From CAVPRW01 sp046727435 [NCBI: bacterium] (lineage in GTDB: Bacteria > Tectomicrobia > Entotheonellia > J063), in assembly GCA_046727435.1 (NCBI GenBank), contig JBKPCR010000184.1:1-19664 (forward strand): 19,664 bases of DNA, written 5' to 3'. The notes under the pieces are model-generated. The model was not told the origin of the DNA. It did not search any database and saw nothing but the letters and a program-made list of their open reading frames with translations. Below, piece by piece: positions 1 through 7,649 of this stretch; position 1 is the stretch's first letter, and the number at the start of each line of letters is the position of its first letter. Position numbers and translations under genes: made by a program.

Positions 1-185
1 AAGCGCGCCAGCGACGGCAACGTCTGCATTTCCTGAAAGGGGGTGGAGAGATAGTGCTGTCCCATCACGATCAGGTCAAAGCCCGCGTCGCGCGCCGCCC
101 GCACCTGGTCGATATGCTCGCGAAAGCGCTCGACCATCGACACACCGTCAGGATGTTGTTTCGATACGATCAGGCCAAATTTCAT
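1..185 (-). CDS. Luciferase-like (LLM class) flavin-dependent monooxygenase, N-terminal part
   Basis: The gene runs off the left edge; only about 61 N-terminal residues are visible. They begin MKFGLIVSKQ and continue with VERFREHIDQVRAARDAGFD and VMGQHYLSTP. This is the first beta strand and helix of the bacterial-luciferase TIM barrel, typical of FMN- or F420-dependent monooxygenases and reductases. The ATG is preceded by TGGAGGG four bases upstream. The gene starts 24 bases after the stop of the secreted-protein gene upstream on the same strand, so the two may be co-transcribed. The substrate cannot be told. LLM enzymes and CaiB/BaiF proteins are both abundant in lineages that degrade varied acyl compounds, but a joint pathway with the 874-2085 gene is only inference. 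Confidence 0.85.
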   Translation of the reverse strand, partial: MKFGLIVSKQHPDGVSMVERFREHIDQVRAARDAGFDLIVMGQHYLSTPFQEMQTLPSLAR

Positions 186-209
186 ACGACCCTCCAGAGG
201 CATTAGGGG

Positions 210-677
210 TTATCGTGGACCCTCCAACATACGTTCTAAATTCCGCAGATCGATCGCTAAGCTGACCTGTCGTGGCCCATTCACCTGGCGCACCCAGAGG
301 GTGAGCGTCTCGTCCTGCCTCACCGAACGCTCGACGCTGAACCGCGCCGTCGCCGCGCCAGTCCCCATGGGCCCCGCGAACGCCGTAGAGGCGAGGCGGA
401 AGGGACGATTTCCGGGGCCGAGGATGCTGAGCTCCAGCACACGTTTTTGCGTTCCCAATACCAGCGGATACTCGGGCAATCCGGTCTGCCGTCGCACTGT
501 GCCGAGAATCTCCCCGATGGCGACCGGCATCCCTTCCTGGACTATGATCTCGTAGCGGCCAAACGTGTGCGTTGACAGGCTGGCAGCCCATACCTGCAGG
601 CCGGACCATGCCGCCAAGGCCGTGACGAGGCAGGCAAGTCGCCAATGTCTCGAAGGATGTGTGCCAAGTGTGTGCAA
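210..677 (-). CDS. Secreted protein of unknown function
   Basis: A 155-residue protein I do not recognise. The N-terminus has basic residues, a hydrophobic stretch (ACLVTALAAWSGLQVWA) and a likely cleavage after AWA or WAA, so export is expected. The mature part is about 130 residues, beta-rich, with no cysteine and no transmembrane helix. The start is TTG, chosen because GGAGGAG lies six bases upstream and because the signal peptide begins there; a longer overlapping frame (148-711) has no such signal. It precedes the LLM monooxygenase gene by 24 bases on the same strand. Confidence 0.65.
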   Translation of the reverse strand: MHTLGTHPSRHWRLACLVTALAAWSGLQVWAASLSTHTFGRYEIIVQEGMPVAIGEILGTVRRQTGLPEYPLVLGTQKRVLELSILGPGNRPFRLASTAFAGPMGTGAATARFSVERSVRQDETLTLWVRQVNGPRQVSLAIDLRNLERMLEGPR

Positions 678-873
678 GGGTTGCTCCTCCGTCAGTCGCT
701 GCTCGTGACACCTGAAACGAGCGCTATCTTAAGGAAGTTTCAGACATCCGGCAAGGGGCCTATGGTCTTGACATCTCCTCGGCGTTGTGCCCAAGATGAG
801 GCCCACAAAGGCGCGTCTCAAGGCGCTGTGATGCGACCACATAGACGAATACCTATGCAGGAGGTGAGACACG

Positions 874-2085
874 ATGACCATGCCGCTTGAAGGAATCAGC
901 GTTCTTGATCTCACCCGGCTCGCCCCTGGACCGTATTGCACGATGATCCTCGCCGACCTCGGAGCGGATGTGATCAAAATCGAGGAACCCGGCCCCCCCA
1001 CCGGGCGACGCGCCGAACAGGCAGGAAACCTCTCCACGGTGCCGCCCCCCCGCTACGGCGTCGACCGTCATACGCCCCACTGGGCGTTGAACCGCAATAA
1101 AAAAACTATCGGGCTCAATCTGAAACATGACGCGGCCCGCCAAATTTTCTATCAGCTTGCTGAGCGGGCCGACGTGGTCGTGGAGGAGTTCCGGCCGGGT
1201 GTTGCGAAACGGCTAGGGATCGATTATGACACCTTATGCCAGCGCAATCCACGCCTCATCTACTGCGCCGTCACTGGCTACGGGCAAAGTGGCCCCTATA
1301 AAGACCTCGTCGGCCATGACATCAACTATATTTCAATGGCCGGCTGTCTCGGGATGATCGGTGAGCAAGGGGGACCGCCCGTCATTCCGCATAACATCAT
1401 CGCCGATTTCGCTGGCGGTGGCATGCACGGCGCGGTCGGGGTGTTAGCCGCGCTCATGGCCCGCGAGCGCACCGGCCGCGGGCAATTTGTCGATATCGCC
1501 ATGACCGACGGCGTATACTCCCTGCTGGTCTCTCATCTGTCGACCTACTTTGCCACCGGTATGGTGCCACGGCGGGGCGAGACCCTGCTCGACGGCGGCA
1601 CGCATTTTTACAACGTCTATGAAACCAAAGACGGTAAGTGGCTCAGCATCGGTGCGATCGAGCCCTGGTTCTATGCCAATCTCTGCAAAGCGTTGGGCCG
1701 TGAGGATCTGTTGCCCTGTCAGTTCGTCGAGGCCGAGCAACGCGAAGCCCTCAAACGGACGCTCAGCGACGTCTTCAAAACCAAAACGCGTGACGAGTGG
1801 TTTGAGATCTTGACGCGCCACGATATCTGCGTTGGCAAAGTCTATGACCTGGATGAAACGGAACACGACCCCCATCTGCGGGCGCGAGAGATGATCGTCG
1901 AGGTCGATCACCCGGAGGCGGGCAAGGTCAAACAGGTCGGTATTTCGGTCAAACTGTCTGAGACGCCGGGGCAGATCCGCTTCCTCGCCGCGCCACTAGG
2001 CGCGCACACCGAAGAGCTGCTGACGGCCCTCGGCTACTCGCAGGAGAAAATCGCCGAGCTGCGGGCAGCTGGGACGATCACATGA
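874..2085 (+). CDS. CaiB/BaiF family CoA-transferase or alpha-methylacyl-CoA racemase-like enzyme
   Basis: A 403-residue class III CoA-transferase-fold protein, full length for the family. Seen: the N-terminal signature LEGISVLDLTRLAPGPYCTM with LADLGADVIKIEEPG, then NRNKKTIGLNL (72-82), GYGQSGPY (135-142), GHDINY (147-152), ADFAGGG (177-183) and IGAIEP (259-264). His148, Asp178 and Glu263 match by motif the catalytic His, Asp and Glu known for alpha-methylacyl-CoA racemases (AMACR). A racemase acting on 2-methylacyl-CoA is therefore possible, but family-III transferases moving CoA between carboxylic acids share much of this pattern. The start ATG follows AGGAGGTGA at six bases. It is cytosolic and monocistronic here. 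There is a loop of about 25 residues after the EEPG motif. Confidence 0.9.
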   Translation: MTMPLEGISVLDLTRLAPGPYCTMILADLGADVIKIEEPGPPTGRRAEQAGNLSTVPPPRYGVDRHTPHWALNRNKKTIGLNLKHDAARQIFYQLAERADVVVEEFRPGVAKRLGIDYDTLCQRNPRLIYCAVTGYGQSGPYKDLVGHDINYISMAGCLGMIGEQGGPPVIPHNIIADFAGGGMHGAVGVLAALMARERTGRGQFVDIAMTDGVYSLLVSHLSTYFATGMVPRRGETLLDGGTHFYNVYETKDGKWLSIGAIEPWFYANLCKALGREDLLPCQFVEAEQREALKRTLSDVFKTKTRDEWFEILTRHDICVGKVYDLDETEHDPHLRAREMIVEVDHPEAGKVKQVGISVKLSETPGQIRFLAAPLGAHTEELLTALGYSQEKIAELRAAGTIT

Positions 2086-2091
2086 GACAGT

Positions 2092-2126
2092 GCTAAGGAC
2101 TGAGGCTTGAGTGCTGAGGATTGAGT
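2092..2126. repeat. Tandem-like short intergenic repeat
   Basis: Imperfect repeats of the type GCTAAGGACTGAG / GTGCTGAGGATTGAG lie directly after the CaiB/BaiF gene. From memory, similar GCTGAGGACTGAG strings are scattered between genes in several environmental bacteria. No function is known to me. Confidence 0.4.
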
Positions 2127-2129
2127 ACA

Positions 2130-2187
2130 ACCGCAGATGGACGCGGATGCACGCCGATTATCCGTGTTCATCTGTGCGCATCTGTGG
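2130..2187. repeat. Imperfect 58-bp palindrome, dispersed-repeat type
   Basis: The left arm (ACCGCAGATGG...) and right arm (...CATCTGTGGT) are inverted copies: about 19 of 29 positions match, and CAGATG/CATCTG blocks are kept at regular spacing. The whole element is a near-perfect dyad with almost no loop. From memory, sequences of this kind occur in many copies in unrelated environmental genomes. It lies in the 185-bp gap between the CaiB/BaiF gene and the converging DUF167 gene. Confidence 0.55.
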
Positions 2188-2270
2188 TGACAGTCTGTTG
2201 CCTTGTCTGTGGGATGAGCTGATCCTTGAGGCCCTGCCACGCCAGGCTCATCTGGGAGGAGTGCAACATT

Positions 2271-2579
2271 CTAGAGATCAAGGTCCGGGTAATGACTTCT
2301 CAGCCGAGTGCGTAGCGTGTCGACCGACATCTCCGTGATGCAGATGAGCTTTTGGCGGGCCTTCATCCCCCTGATGATGGATAATCGCGCCCGGCTCAAG
2401 CCGAGCAGGTCGGTGAGGAAGCGTAGGCAGGCTGCGTTGGCCGTGCCTTCGACGGGTGGAGCCGTGAGCAGGAGTTTCAGGGCATTGCCATGAAGGCCGG
2501 CCACGGCGTTGCGAGAAGCCCTGGGTTGCACCGTCACCGGCAGGAGCACATCAGCGCCGCTTTGCTGCAGGGCAAGCAT
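2271..2579 (-). CDS. DUF167 / UPF0235 (YggU-like) family protein
   Basis: A 102-residue protein with the family pattern: TVQPRASRNAVAG near the N-terminus, LLLTAPPVEGTANAACLRFL in the middle (the APPVxGxAN hallmark) and a basic tail with KARQKLI. The fold is a small alpha/beta domain; no biochemical role is firmly established. The open frame extends to 2645, but I chose ATG 2579 because GGAGG lies six bases upstream and because family members begin just before the TVQPRAS strand. Normal length for the family. It converges with the CaiB/BaiF gene. Confidence 0.8.
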   Translation of the reverse strand: MLALQQSGADVLLPVTVQPRASRNAVAGLHGNALKLLLTAPPVEGTANAACLRFLTDLLGLSRARLSIIRGMKARQKLICITEMSVDTLRTRLRSHYPDLDL

Positions 2580-2700
2580 CACCTTCCTCCGGAACCAATT
2601 CCCCAGCATACCTGTAAATAGGCCAAGAGTATACGGCATCACCATAGAATCGCGCCATGCCGTATGCGAAGATGGCCGAGGTTCCTGAACTGAGGCAGTC

Positions 2701-2985
2701 GTGGTCGACCGACGACAAGGGAAATGGTCGGTATCTGCGATCGAACAACAAAAAGAGCTTGACTTTATCGTCCTGGACCGCTCAAATATACACCGCCTTC
2801 TGCTGGGATGCGCTTTTTGCGCATCGCGACCTGGACGCAGCAGAACGTTTTCTCCAACGGGCGTTAGCGCTACATCCTTCCTCTCGTGCCCGGTACCTGG
2901 GCATCCTGGGATTATCTGGATGCGCTAGGCAAAGCCCGAACAGGTCCTTGCTCCCCTGGACGAGGCAATCGGCAGACCCCTTTGA
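2701..2985 (+). pseudogene. Decayed tetratricopeptide-repeat (TPR) gene fragment
   Basis: TPR-like peptides appear in succession but in shifting frames: NIHRLLLG (one frame), ALFAHRDLDAAERFLQRALA with LHPSS (second frame, a good TPR helix pair), then HPGIIWMR, TAG, AKPEQVLAPLDEAIG back in the first frame. Two frameshifts and one in-frame TAG are needed to join them, so the gene is broken. The intact relative would have at least two adjacent TPR units, a protein-binding scaffold. The upstream part, from about 2657, is not recognisable. It sits between the DUF167 gene and the bS22-like gene. Confidence 0.55.
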
Positions 2986-3125
2986 TGGTATCTGATGCGC
3001 CTGTGGAGTGTTTTCAGCCTTGAGCGATGATGATCGTTCCGGGGGTGAGATGGGAGGGTGCGGAGGAGCGAGGGCAGGATGGCTGACGTCGGCAAGATCG
3101 GCAATGGGCTGAAGGAAGGAGGCCT

Positions 3126-3224
3126 ATGAGCAGCGTCGTCAAAAAACGACGAAAGAAGATCCGCAAGCACAAGTATAAAAAGCTGCGAGCTCGGACACGC
3201 ATCGAGCGCCGCAAGCGGGGGTAA
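3126..3224 (+). CDS. Tiny basic ribosomal protein, bS22-like / AURKAIP1-COX24 domain
   Basis: A 32-residue protein made almost only of Lys, Arg and a few hydrophobics: MSSVVKKRRKKIRKHKYKK followed by LRARTRIERRKRG. From memory it matches closely the mycobacterial small-subunit protein bS22 and the C-terminal domain of mitochondrial mS38 (AURKAIP1/COX24), including the SVxKKRRK start and the RTRxxRRK end. Such proteins bind rRNA of the small subunit near the decoding region. The start ATG follows AAGGAGG at only three bases. A 16-codon mini-frame (3079-3129, MADVGKIG...) overlaps this start as ATGA. A 12-bp inverted repeat follows the stop. It is short enough to be missed by automatic callers. 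Confidence 0.85.
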   Translation: MSSVVKKRRKKIRKHKYKKLRARTRIERRKRG

Positions 3225-3236
3225 CACGCAGCCACC

Positions 3237-3294
3237 GGGATTCGAGGAGGCAGGGGACACCCTTCAGTGGACTACCCTTCATTCCTCGAATCCC
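3237..3294. terminator. Inverted repeat between convergent genes, possible bidirectional terminator
   Basis: GGGATTCGAGGA (3237-3248) and TCCTCGAATCCC (3283-3294) are perfect 12-bp inverted copies with a 34-base loop. They lie between the stop of the bS22-like gene and the stop of bshA. There is no clear T-run, so termination is an inference. Confidence 0.4.
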
Positions 3295-3303
3295 TCAGGC
3301 CCT

Positions 3304-4431
3304 TCAGGTGTGTTCAAGCACGTAGCGGTAATACTCCTCATAGCGTTTGACGATCTGGGAGACGTGAAACCGCGTCATGACCCAGCGTCGCCCTTCCCGT
3401 CCCATCTGCCGTCGCCGTTCGTCGTTGGACAAGAGCTCAATGCCTGCCCCAATCATGCCATCGATGTCGTCCGGTTTGAGCAAATAGCCGCACTCCCCGT
3501 CGACGACGGCTTCCGGTAGCCCTCCAACCTGTGAGGCCAGCACCGGCACCTCACAGCTCAGCGCCTCGATGGCCGCCAGCCCAAACGACTCCATCTCCGA
3601 CGGCAGCATAAAGAGGTCAGCGATGGAAAGTACGCTGGCCACATCCGTAACAAAGTCGAAGAAGAAGACCTTTTGCACCAGCCCCTCGCGGCGCACGAGG
3701 TCGACACACGTCTGATAGTCAGGACCATTGCCAACTAGCAGGAGTTTGGCAGGAACCTGGCGGGCCATTTCTCGGAACATCTGGATGATCAACGGCACCC
3801 GCTTCAGGCTGCGAAAGTTCGAGATATGGCAGACGATCTTCTCGTCGGGCTGGGCGAATTGCTGACGCCATTGGGGATTGGGCCGCCGCTGAAAGACATA
3901 GGGATCGACAAAATTGGGGATGACTTCCACCGGTTTCACGAGGTTGAACTCCTGACGAGTCAGGTCGGCGAGATACTGCGAGACCGCAGTGACAGCGTCG
4001 CTCTGCTCGATGCTGAAGCGGGTGACGCGGCGGTAGGAAGGATCGATGCCAATGAGGATGATGTCGGTGCCATGCAAGGTGGTAATGATCTTAGCGGGTG
4101 ATTGCTCGGCCATTTGCCGCGCCAGATACGCTGCCGTGGAGTGGGGAATGGCATAGTGAGCATGCACGAGGTCGAGTTCGTGATTCTCGACGACTTCATA
4201 GATCTTAGAGGCCAGCGCCAGAGTATAGGGGGGAAACTCAAACAGCGGATAGGACACCACATCCACCAGATGAAACTGAATCGCCGATGGGCACCGGTGC
4301 GTCAGGCGCGCCGGTTGATTGTAGCAGATGAAATGCACCTCATGTCCGGCTTGGCACAGCCCATGGCCCAGCTCCGTCGCCACGACCCCGCTGCCTCCGA
4401 ACGTCGGGTAACACACGATGCCGATTTTCAT
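3304..4431 (-). CDS. bshA: N-acetyl-alpha-D-glucosaminyl L-malate synthase BshA
   Basis: A 375-residue GT4 family glycosyltransferase, normal length for BshA. In bacillithiol synthesis BshA joins GlcNAc from UDP-GlcNAc to L-malate in the cytosol. Seen: MKIGIVCYPTFGGSGVVATE at the N-terminus with the GGSG loop (12-15), HAHYAIPHS (90-98), LHGTDI (119-124), SNFRSLKR (204-211), GNGPD (234-238) and the GT4 EX7E motif ESFGLAAIE (281-289) followed by VPVLASQVGGLPE. The ATG overlaps the bshC stop as ATGA, which implies translational coupling. The pair makes the first and last steps of the pathway; the deacetylase BshB is not in the window. Confidence 0.95.
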   Translation of the reverse strand: MKIGIVCYPTFGGSGVVATELGHGLCQAGHEVHFICYNQPARLTHRCPSAIQFHLVDVVSYPLFEFPPYTLALASKIYEVVENHELDLVHAHYAIPHSTAAYLARQMAEQSPAKIITTLHGTDIILIGIDPSYRRVTRFSIEQSDAVTAVSQYLADLTRQEFNLVKPVEVIPNFVDPYVFQRRPNPQWRQQFAQPDEKIVCHISNFRSLKRVPLIIQMFREMARQVPAKLLLVGNGPDYQTCVDLVRREGLVQKVFFFDFVTDVASVLSIADLFMLPSEMESFGLAAIEALSCEVPVLASQVGGLPEAVVDGECGYLLKPDDIDGMIGAGIELLSNDERRRQMGREGRRWVMTRFHVSQIVKRYEEYYRYVLEHT

Positions 4432-6056
4432 GACAGCTCCACCATATAATGCTTGCCATAACTCTCGGGCACGGCCTGCACCAAGGTATCGACCAGGTCC
4501 ATGCCATAGCGGCTGAGGTATGACATGCCGTTAAGCGTGCGCTCCTGTAAATCACGTTTTGGGTACAACGCCTCCGCAGCACGCCTGAGTTGAGTTGCCG
4601 TCAGGTGTTCGGCCTTCTTGAGGTGGCGCACCAGCTTTTTCTCAAACTTGCCGATGCGGAACATCATGTAATTCAACGTCCCCTCCAAAGAGGTTTCGAG
4701 CGTCGGATCGACGGCACGGATTCGCCCCTTTAATGCGCTAAAGGGACGATAGACCTGCTCGCGTAGCTCCCGCCAAAGGGCTGGCGACGCAATGTCGGCA
4801 CGCGCACGAATCCACTCGGTGAGGGCGTGGTCGGGATCGCGTAGACTGAGGGGCGAGAGATGATATTTGTCGAGGATTCTGCTCGCCGCGGGTTCGATGA
4901 GGGTGCATCCGAGCCGCAGATGAGGCACCGGCATCGGCACGTCGAAATACTCATAGATACGTCGCGTCTGCGCAAAGTAATTCAGCTCCCCCGCACCACC
5001 GACAAACGCTGCCGTGGGAAAGAGGAACTCGGACATAACGGGACGTAACAACGCGTTGGGGCTGAAGCGTTCGGGGCTATCCTGCAAGAGCGACTTGAGA
5101 TCGGCCTTGGTATAGGTCCGGGAGCCCACGCGAAAGGCCCCGTGTCCATAGTGCACCGTCTCACGACGACCGTTTTCGCGTAGGAAAAAGCTGCATAGCG
5201 TCGGCTCTTTGTGCAGCTGCCGCTGGTAACCACGCTCCTGCAGTGCGTCCCCTGTGGCGTTGGCCAACTGCGATGGCACCAAGGGGTCCTCGATCGCCTG
5301 TTCGAAGAGGGGGATGGCCAGACGCTTCAAGTCGGGCAACCCCGGCTCAACCACAATGAGCCCATGTCGATGAAAGAGCATAAGCATGAGGCGGGAAAAC
5401 CACTCCCCGAACGTCGAGCTCACCTCCGCTGTCTCCTGCAGTATGACCTCAACCTCGTCCGCAAAACCCTGGCCGGCGAGCGCTTCGGACAAGCGGTGAA
5501 TGACCGCCAGCGCGCCGTGATCGAGCGGGATCTCTCCGACAGACCAGCCCTCGAATTGCGGGTCGAGGGGGTATTCGAGACGCTGTAGTCGTGCAGCGCC
5601 ATCGACCACGTAGGCATGATTGACCTCGGCCCAGTCGTGGTCGTCGCTGGCGTTCCAGAACAGCGGCACGAACTCATGGGGGTACTGGCGGCGCAACGCC
5701 TCCGCCAGCCTGATAATGCTGATGGCTTTATAAACGGTGTACAGCGGTCCAGTGAGCAAGCCGGGCTGCTGGCCGCCGATGACCACAAAGGTGGTGGGCT
5801 GTGCCAGGTGGTCAAGATTCTCGAGGGTCGCAGCTGAGGCTCCAAGGCGCTCATGCGACCGCCGCAGCACCGCGGCGACGTCTTCGCGACGCATCTGGTA
5901 GCGCGTACGGACCTCCCTGAGATGTTCGGTCATCTGACTGGGAGAGGTGCCGAAGATGTCACGGCTGAGGGATTCATTTGCTGCAACGTCCCGGAGCAGA
6001 TGGTGGGGTGGGAGCAGCTCGGCCCAATCGATGCTATCGCGGATTCGAACTGAAAT
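4428..6056 (-). CDS. bshC: Putative cysteine ligase BshC (bacillithiol biosynthesis)
   Basis: BshC is thought to add cysteine to GlcN-malate, the last step to bacillithiol. Seen: GGQQPGLLTGPLYTVYKA, FWNASDDHDWAEVNHA, VGGAGELNYFAQ and a C-terminal helical region (GKFEKKLVRHLKKAEHLTAT) with LNGMSYLSRYG, all BshC hallmarks. The first ATG (5933) would give 501 residues and drop the N-terminus. The same frame stays open for 41 more codons encoding family-like sequence (RIRDSIDWAELLPPHHLLRD). Only ATT at 6056 has a good ribosome-binding site (AGGAGGG, seven bases away), giving 542 residues, close to the usual 540. No ATG, GTG or TTG exists between the upstream TAG and 5933. The ATT start is thus my inference; the stop and identity are firm. 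Confidence 0.92.
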   Translation of the reverse strand: MSVRIRDSIDWAELLPPHHLLRDVAANESLSRDIFGTSPSQMTEHLREVRTRYQMRREDVAAVLRRSHERLGASAATLENLDHLAQPTTFVVIGGQQPGLLTGPLYTVYKAISIIRLAEALRRQYPHEFVPLFWNASDDHDWAEVNHAYVVDGAARLQRLEYPLDPQFEGWSVGEIPLDHGALAVIHRLSEALAGQGFADEVEVILQETAEVSSTFGEWFSRLMLMLFHRHGLIVVEPGLPDLKRLAIPLFEQAIEDPLVPSQLANATGDALQERGYQRQLHKEPTLCSFFLRENGRRETVHYGHGAFRVGSRTYTKADLKSLLQDSPERFSPNALLRPVMSEFLFPTAAFVGGAGELNYFAQTRRIYEYFDVPMPVPHLRLGCTLIEPAASRILDKYHLSPLSLRDPDHALTEWIRARADIASPALWRELREQVYRPFSALKGRIRAVDPTLETSLEGTLNYMMFRIGKFEKKLVRHLKKAEHLTATQLRRAAEALYPKRDLQERTLNGMSYLSRYGMDLVDTLVQAVPESYGKHYMVELS

Positions 6057-6127
6057 GGTAGCGCCCTCCTGCTAGGTGAATCGCTGATGATGTCGGCTGC
6101 CGCCGCGCCCATAGCGCCTCATCGCCT

Positions 6128-6156
6128 GGTATAACATGCAGTCTGGGGGAAGTCAA
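6128..6156 (-). promoter_or_regulatory. Sigma-70-type promoter of bshC-bshA
   Basis: On the minus strand TTGACT (6156-6151) is followed after exactly 17 bases by TATACC (6133-6128). The predicted transcript start is near 6121, leaving a leader of about 65 bases before the ATT start of bshC. This placement supports the longer bshC reading. Confidence 0.55.
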
Positions 6157-6295
6157 TCCCGGGTCCAACGTGGTGGTGGGGCCGAATTACCTACGGGGGG
6201 CCCCTTGTCCCCCTATCCCAAACCCGCTAAGATACATGCCACGTCGATGGGCCGACGGCGAGGAGCTGTGCGACGAACCATGCGCCCCAATTTCG

Positions 6296-6393
6296 TCCTC
6301 ACCTGAACCCTCCCCTTTCGATGGCATGGGAGGCCAGTTAAGTGCCGGGACGGTTTTCCCTCTCCCTCCGGGAGAGCGTTAGGGCAAGGGCGG
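6296..6393. repeat. Dispersed hairpin repeat (CCTCACC...CTCTCCC/GGGAGAG...AGGG type)
   Basis: Two hairpins in a row: CCTCCC (6309-6314) with GGGAGG (6328-6333), and CTCTCCC (6360-6366) with GGGAGAG (6370-6376) over a 3-base loop. The flanks CCTCACCTGAACCC and GTTAGGGCAAGGG match, from memory, a very widespread intergenic element of bacteria. It fills most of the gap between bshC and the plus-strand gene at 6446; the rest of 6157-6445 shows nothing else. Confidence 0.5.
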
Positions 6394-6445
6394 CAGGGCA
6401 TGAGCGAGCAGTTGGGCTTTAGGGGGGGGCGCAGGAGGGAAGGGG

Positions 6446-7645
6446 TTGACATCCCTCTTCCGCAGTTTAATTCTACTGCTGTTTGTCGGTGGCCTGGCGG
6501 CGTTCTTCCTCATCAATCCGGCGAAATGGCTGCCATCTCAGATCCCTGAGCCGCTGCTCGTACGCGTGAACGCCACCCCTGATTTGCAGGCTTGGCTTGA
6601 AGATGCCCGCCGGCGTTTCCTGGCGAACAGCCCACGCGTGGCTGGACGGCCGTTGTCCCTCAGCATTGATTACGAAGAAGATACCGTGGCCAGCAAGGGG
6701 ATTGTCGAACGGTTGCGGCAGGGTGCTACACCGGCATCCGCTCCGTCAACTGACAGCGTTTGGCTGACCAGCCGGACCGCGGTTCAGCTCATGGAGACGA
6801 CGCACCGCACACAGGTATCCGACAAGGCGTTGCACACTTTGGCGTCGACGATGCTAACGGTGATCATGTGGGAGCCACGAGCGCGAGATGTCCTACCGGC
6901 TGCCATGGCGGTGCCCTCTCGATCGCAACCGCTAAGCTGGAATGATGTCGATATCAGCTGGGTGGCCTGGCATAACCTCTCGAGCAGAGCTGCTGCGGGC
7001 AGTCTGTCAGAGCAAGCCCCAGTACGGTGGGCCATCCCCCATCCCCTTCGCTCTGCTGCAGGCCTCGCCAGCCTTATACTCATGAGCCTCGGTGATGCCG
7101 GACCGCAGAGCGTCCGCTGGCCTGACGAACCAGCGGAGCAGCAGCTCCTGCCCTGGTTGAGCGATTTCCTCCGCACCGTCGATCGCTTTCGACCGAGTGC
7201 GCGCGAGACGGCCGACGACTTCATCAAGTATGGTCCAGCGCAGGCTGATGTGGCGCTTTTACCAGAGCATCTGGCACTCGAGGTGTTGGCGCATGCAGCC
7301 GAGCGCCCCGGGCTGGGGGGAGTGGTGCTGTATCCACGCGTGAACATCGCCTACGAGTATGTCTGCGTCGAGGTGAGTGGCATGGGTACTCACCCCCTGC
7401 AGCGCCAGGCCTTCGCCGGCTTTCGCCACTATTTGCGCAGCGAGGAAGGGCAACGCCTTGGCTTAGCGCACGGTTTGCGCTCGACGCTGGCTAATCTCAC
7501 TCCGCGACCGACGGACCCCTGGCAACGCTTCAACGCTCAGGGCGCCCAGTATACCCCACAGGTGATTTGGACGGATGTACGGGCCATCGTGGAGCCTGCC
7601 AGTCGGCTTGCGACTCGGGTGATGGAACGGCTGGACCGCCGCTAA
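6446..7645 (+). CDS. Membrane-anchored extracellular solute-binding-like protein
   Basis: A 399-residue protein with an N-terminal membrane anchor or uncleaved signal (SLILLLFVGGLAAFFLI, residues 7-23). The rest lies outside the membrane. Seen: an early strand and helix (LLVRVNATPDLQAWLEDARR), then SIDYEEDTVASKGIVERLRQ, TDSVWLTSRTA, and near the C-terminus ALLPEHLALEVL with QAFAGFRHYLRSEEGQRLGL. This order resembles ABC-type substrate-binding proteins (SBP_bac_11 class). No transporter gene is adjacent, and some relatives carry a VWA domain that is absent here. The start is TTG, chosen for AGGAGGG six bases upstream. The ligand is unknown. Confidence 0.65.
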   Translation: MTSLFRSLILLLFVGGLAAFFLINPAKWLPSQIPEPLLVRVNATPDLQAWLEDARRRFLANSPRVAGRPLSLSIDYEEDTVASKGIVERLRQGATPASAPSTDSVWLTSRTAVQLMETTHRTQVSDKALHTLASTMLTVIMWEPRARDVLPAAMAVPSRSQPLSWNDVDISWVAWHNLSSRAAAGSLSEQAPVRWAIPHPLRSAAGLASLILMSLGDAGPQSVRWPDEPAEQQLLPWLSDFLRTVDRFRPSARETADDFIKYGPAQADVALLPEHLALEVLAHAAERPGLGGVVLYPRVNIAYEYVCVEVSGMGTHPLQRQAFAGFRHYLRSEEGQRLGLAHGLRSTLANLTPRPTDPWQRFNAQGAQYTPQVIWTDVRAIVEPASRLATRVMERLDRR

Positions 7646-7649
7646 AGAT

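Noticed and set aside
148-711. Long minus frame of 187 residues overlapping the secreted protein gene
   Set aside because: No signal peptide, low-complexity Arg/Gly/His composition and no ribosome site; it is a shadow of 210-677.
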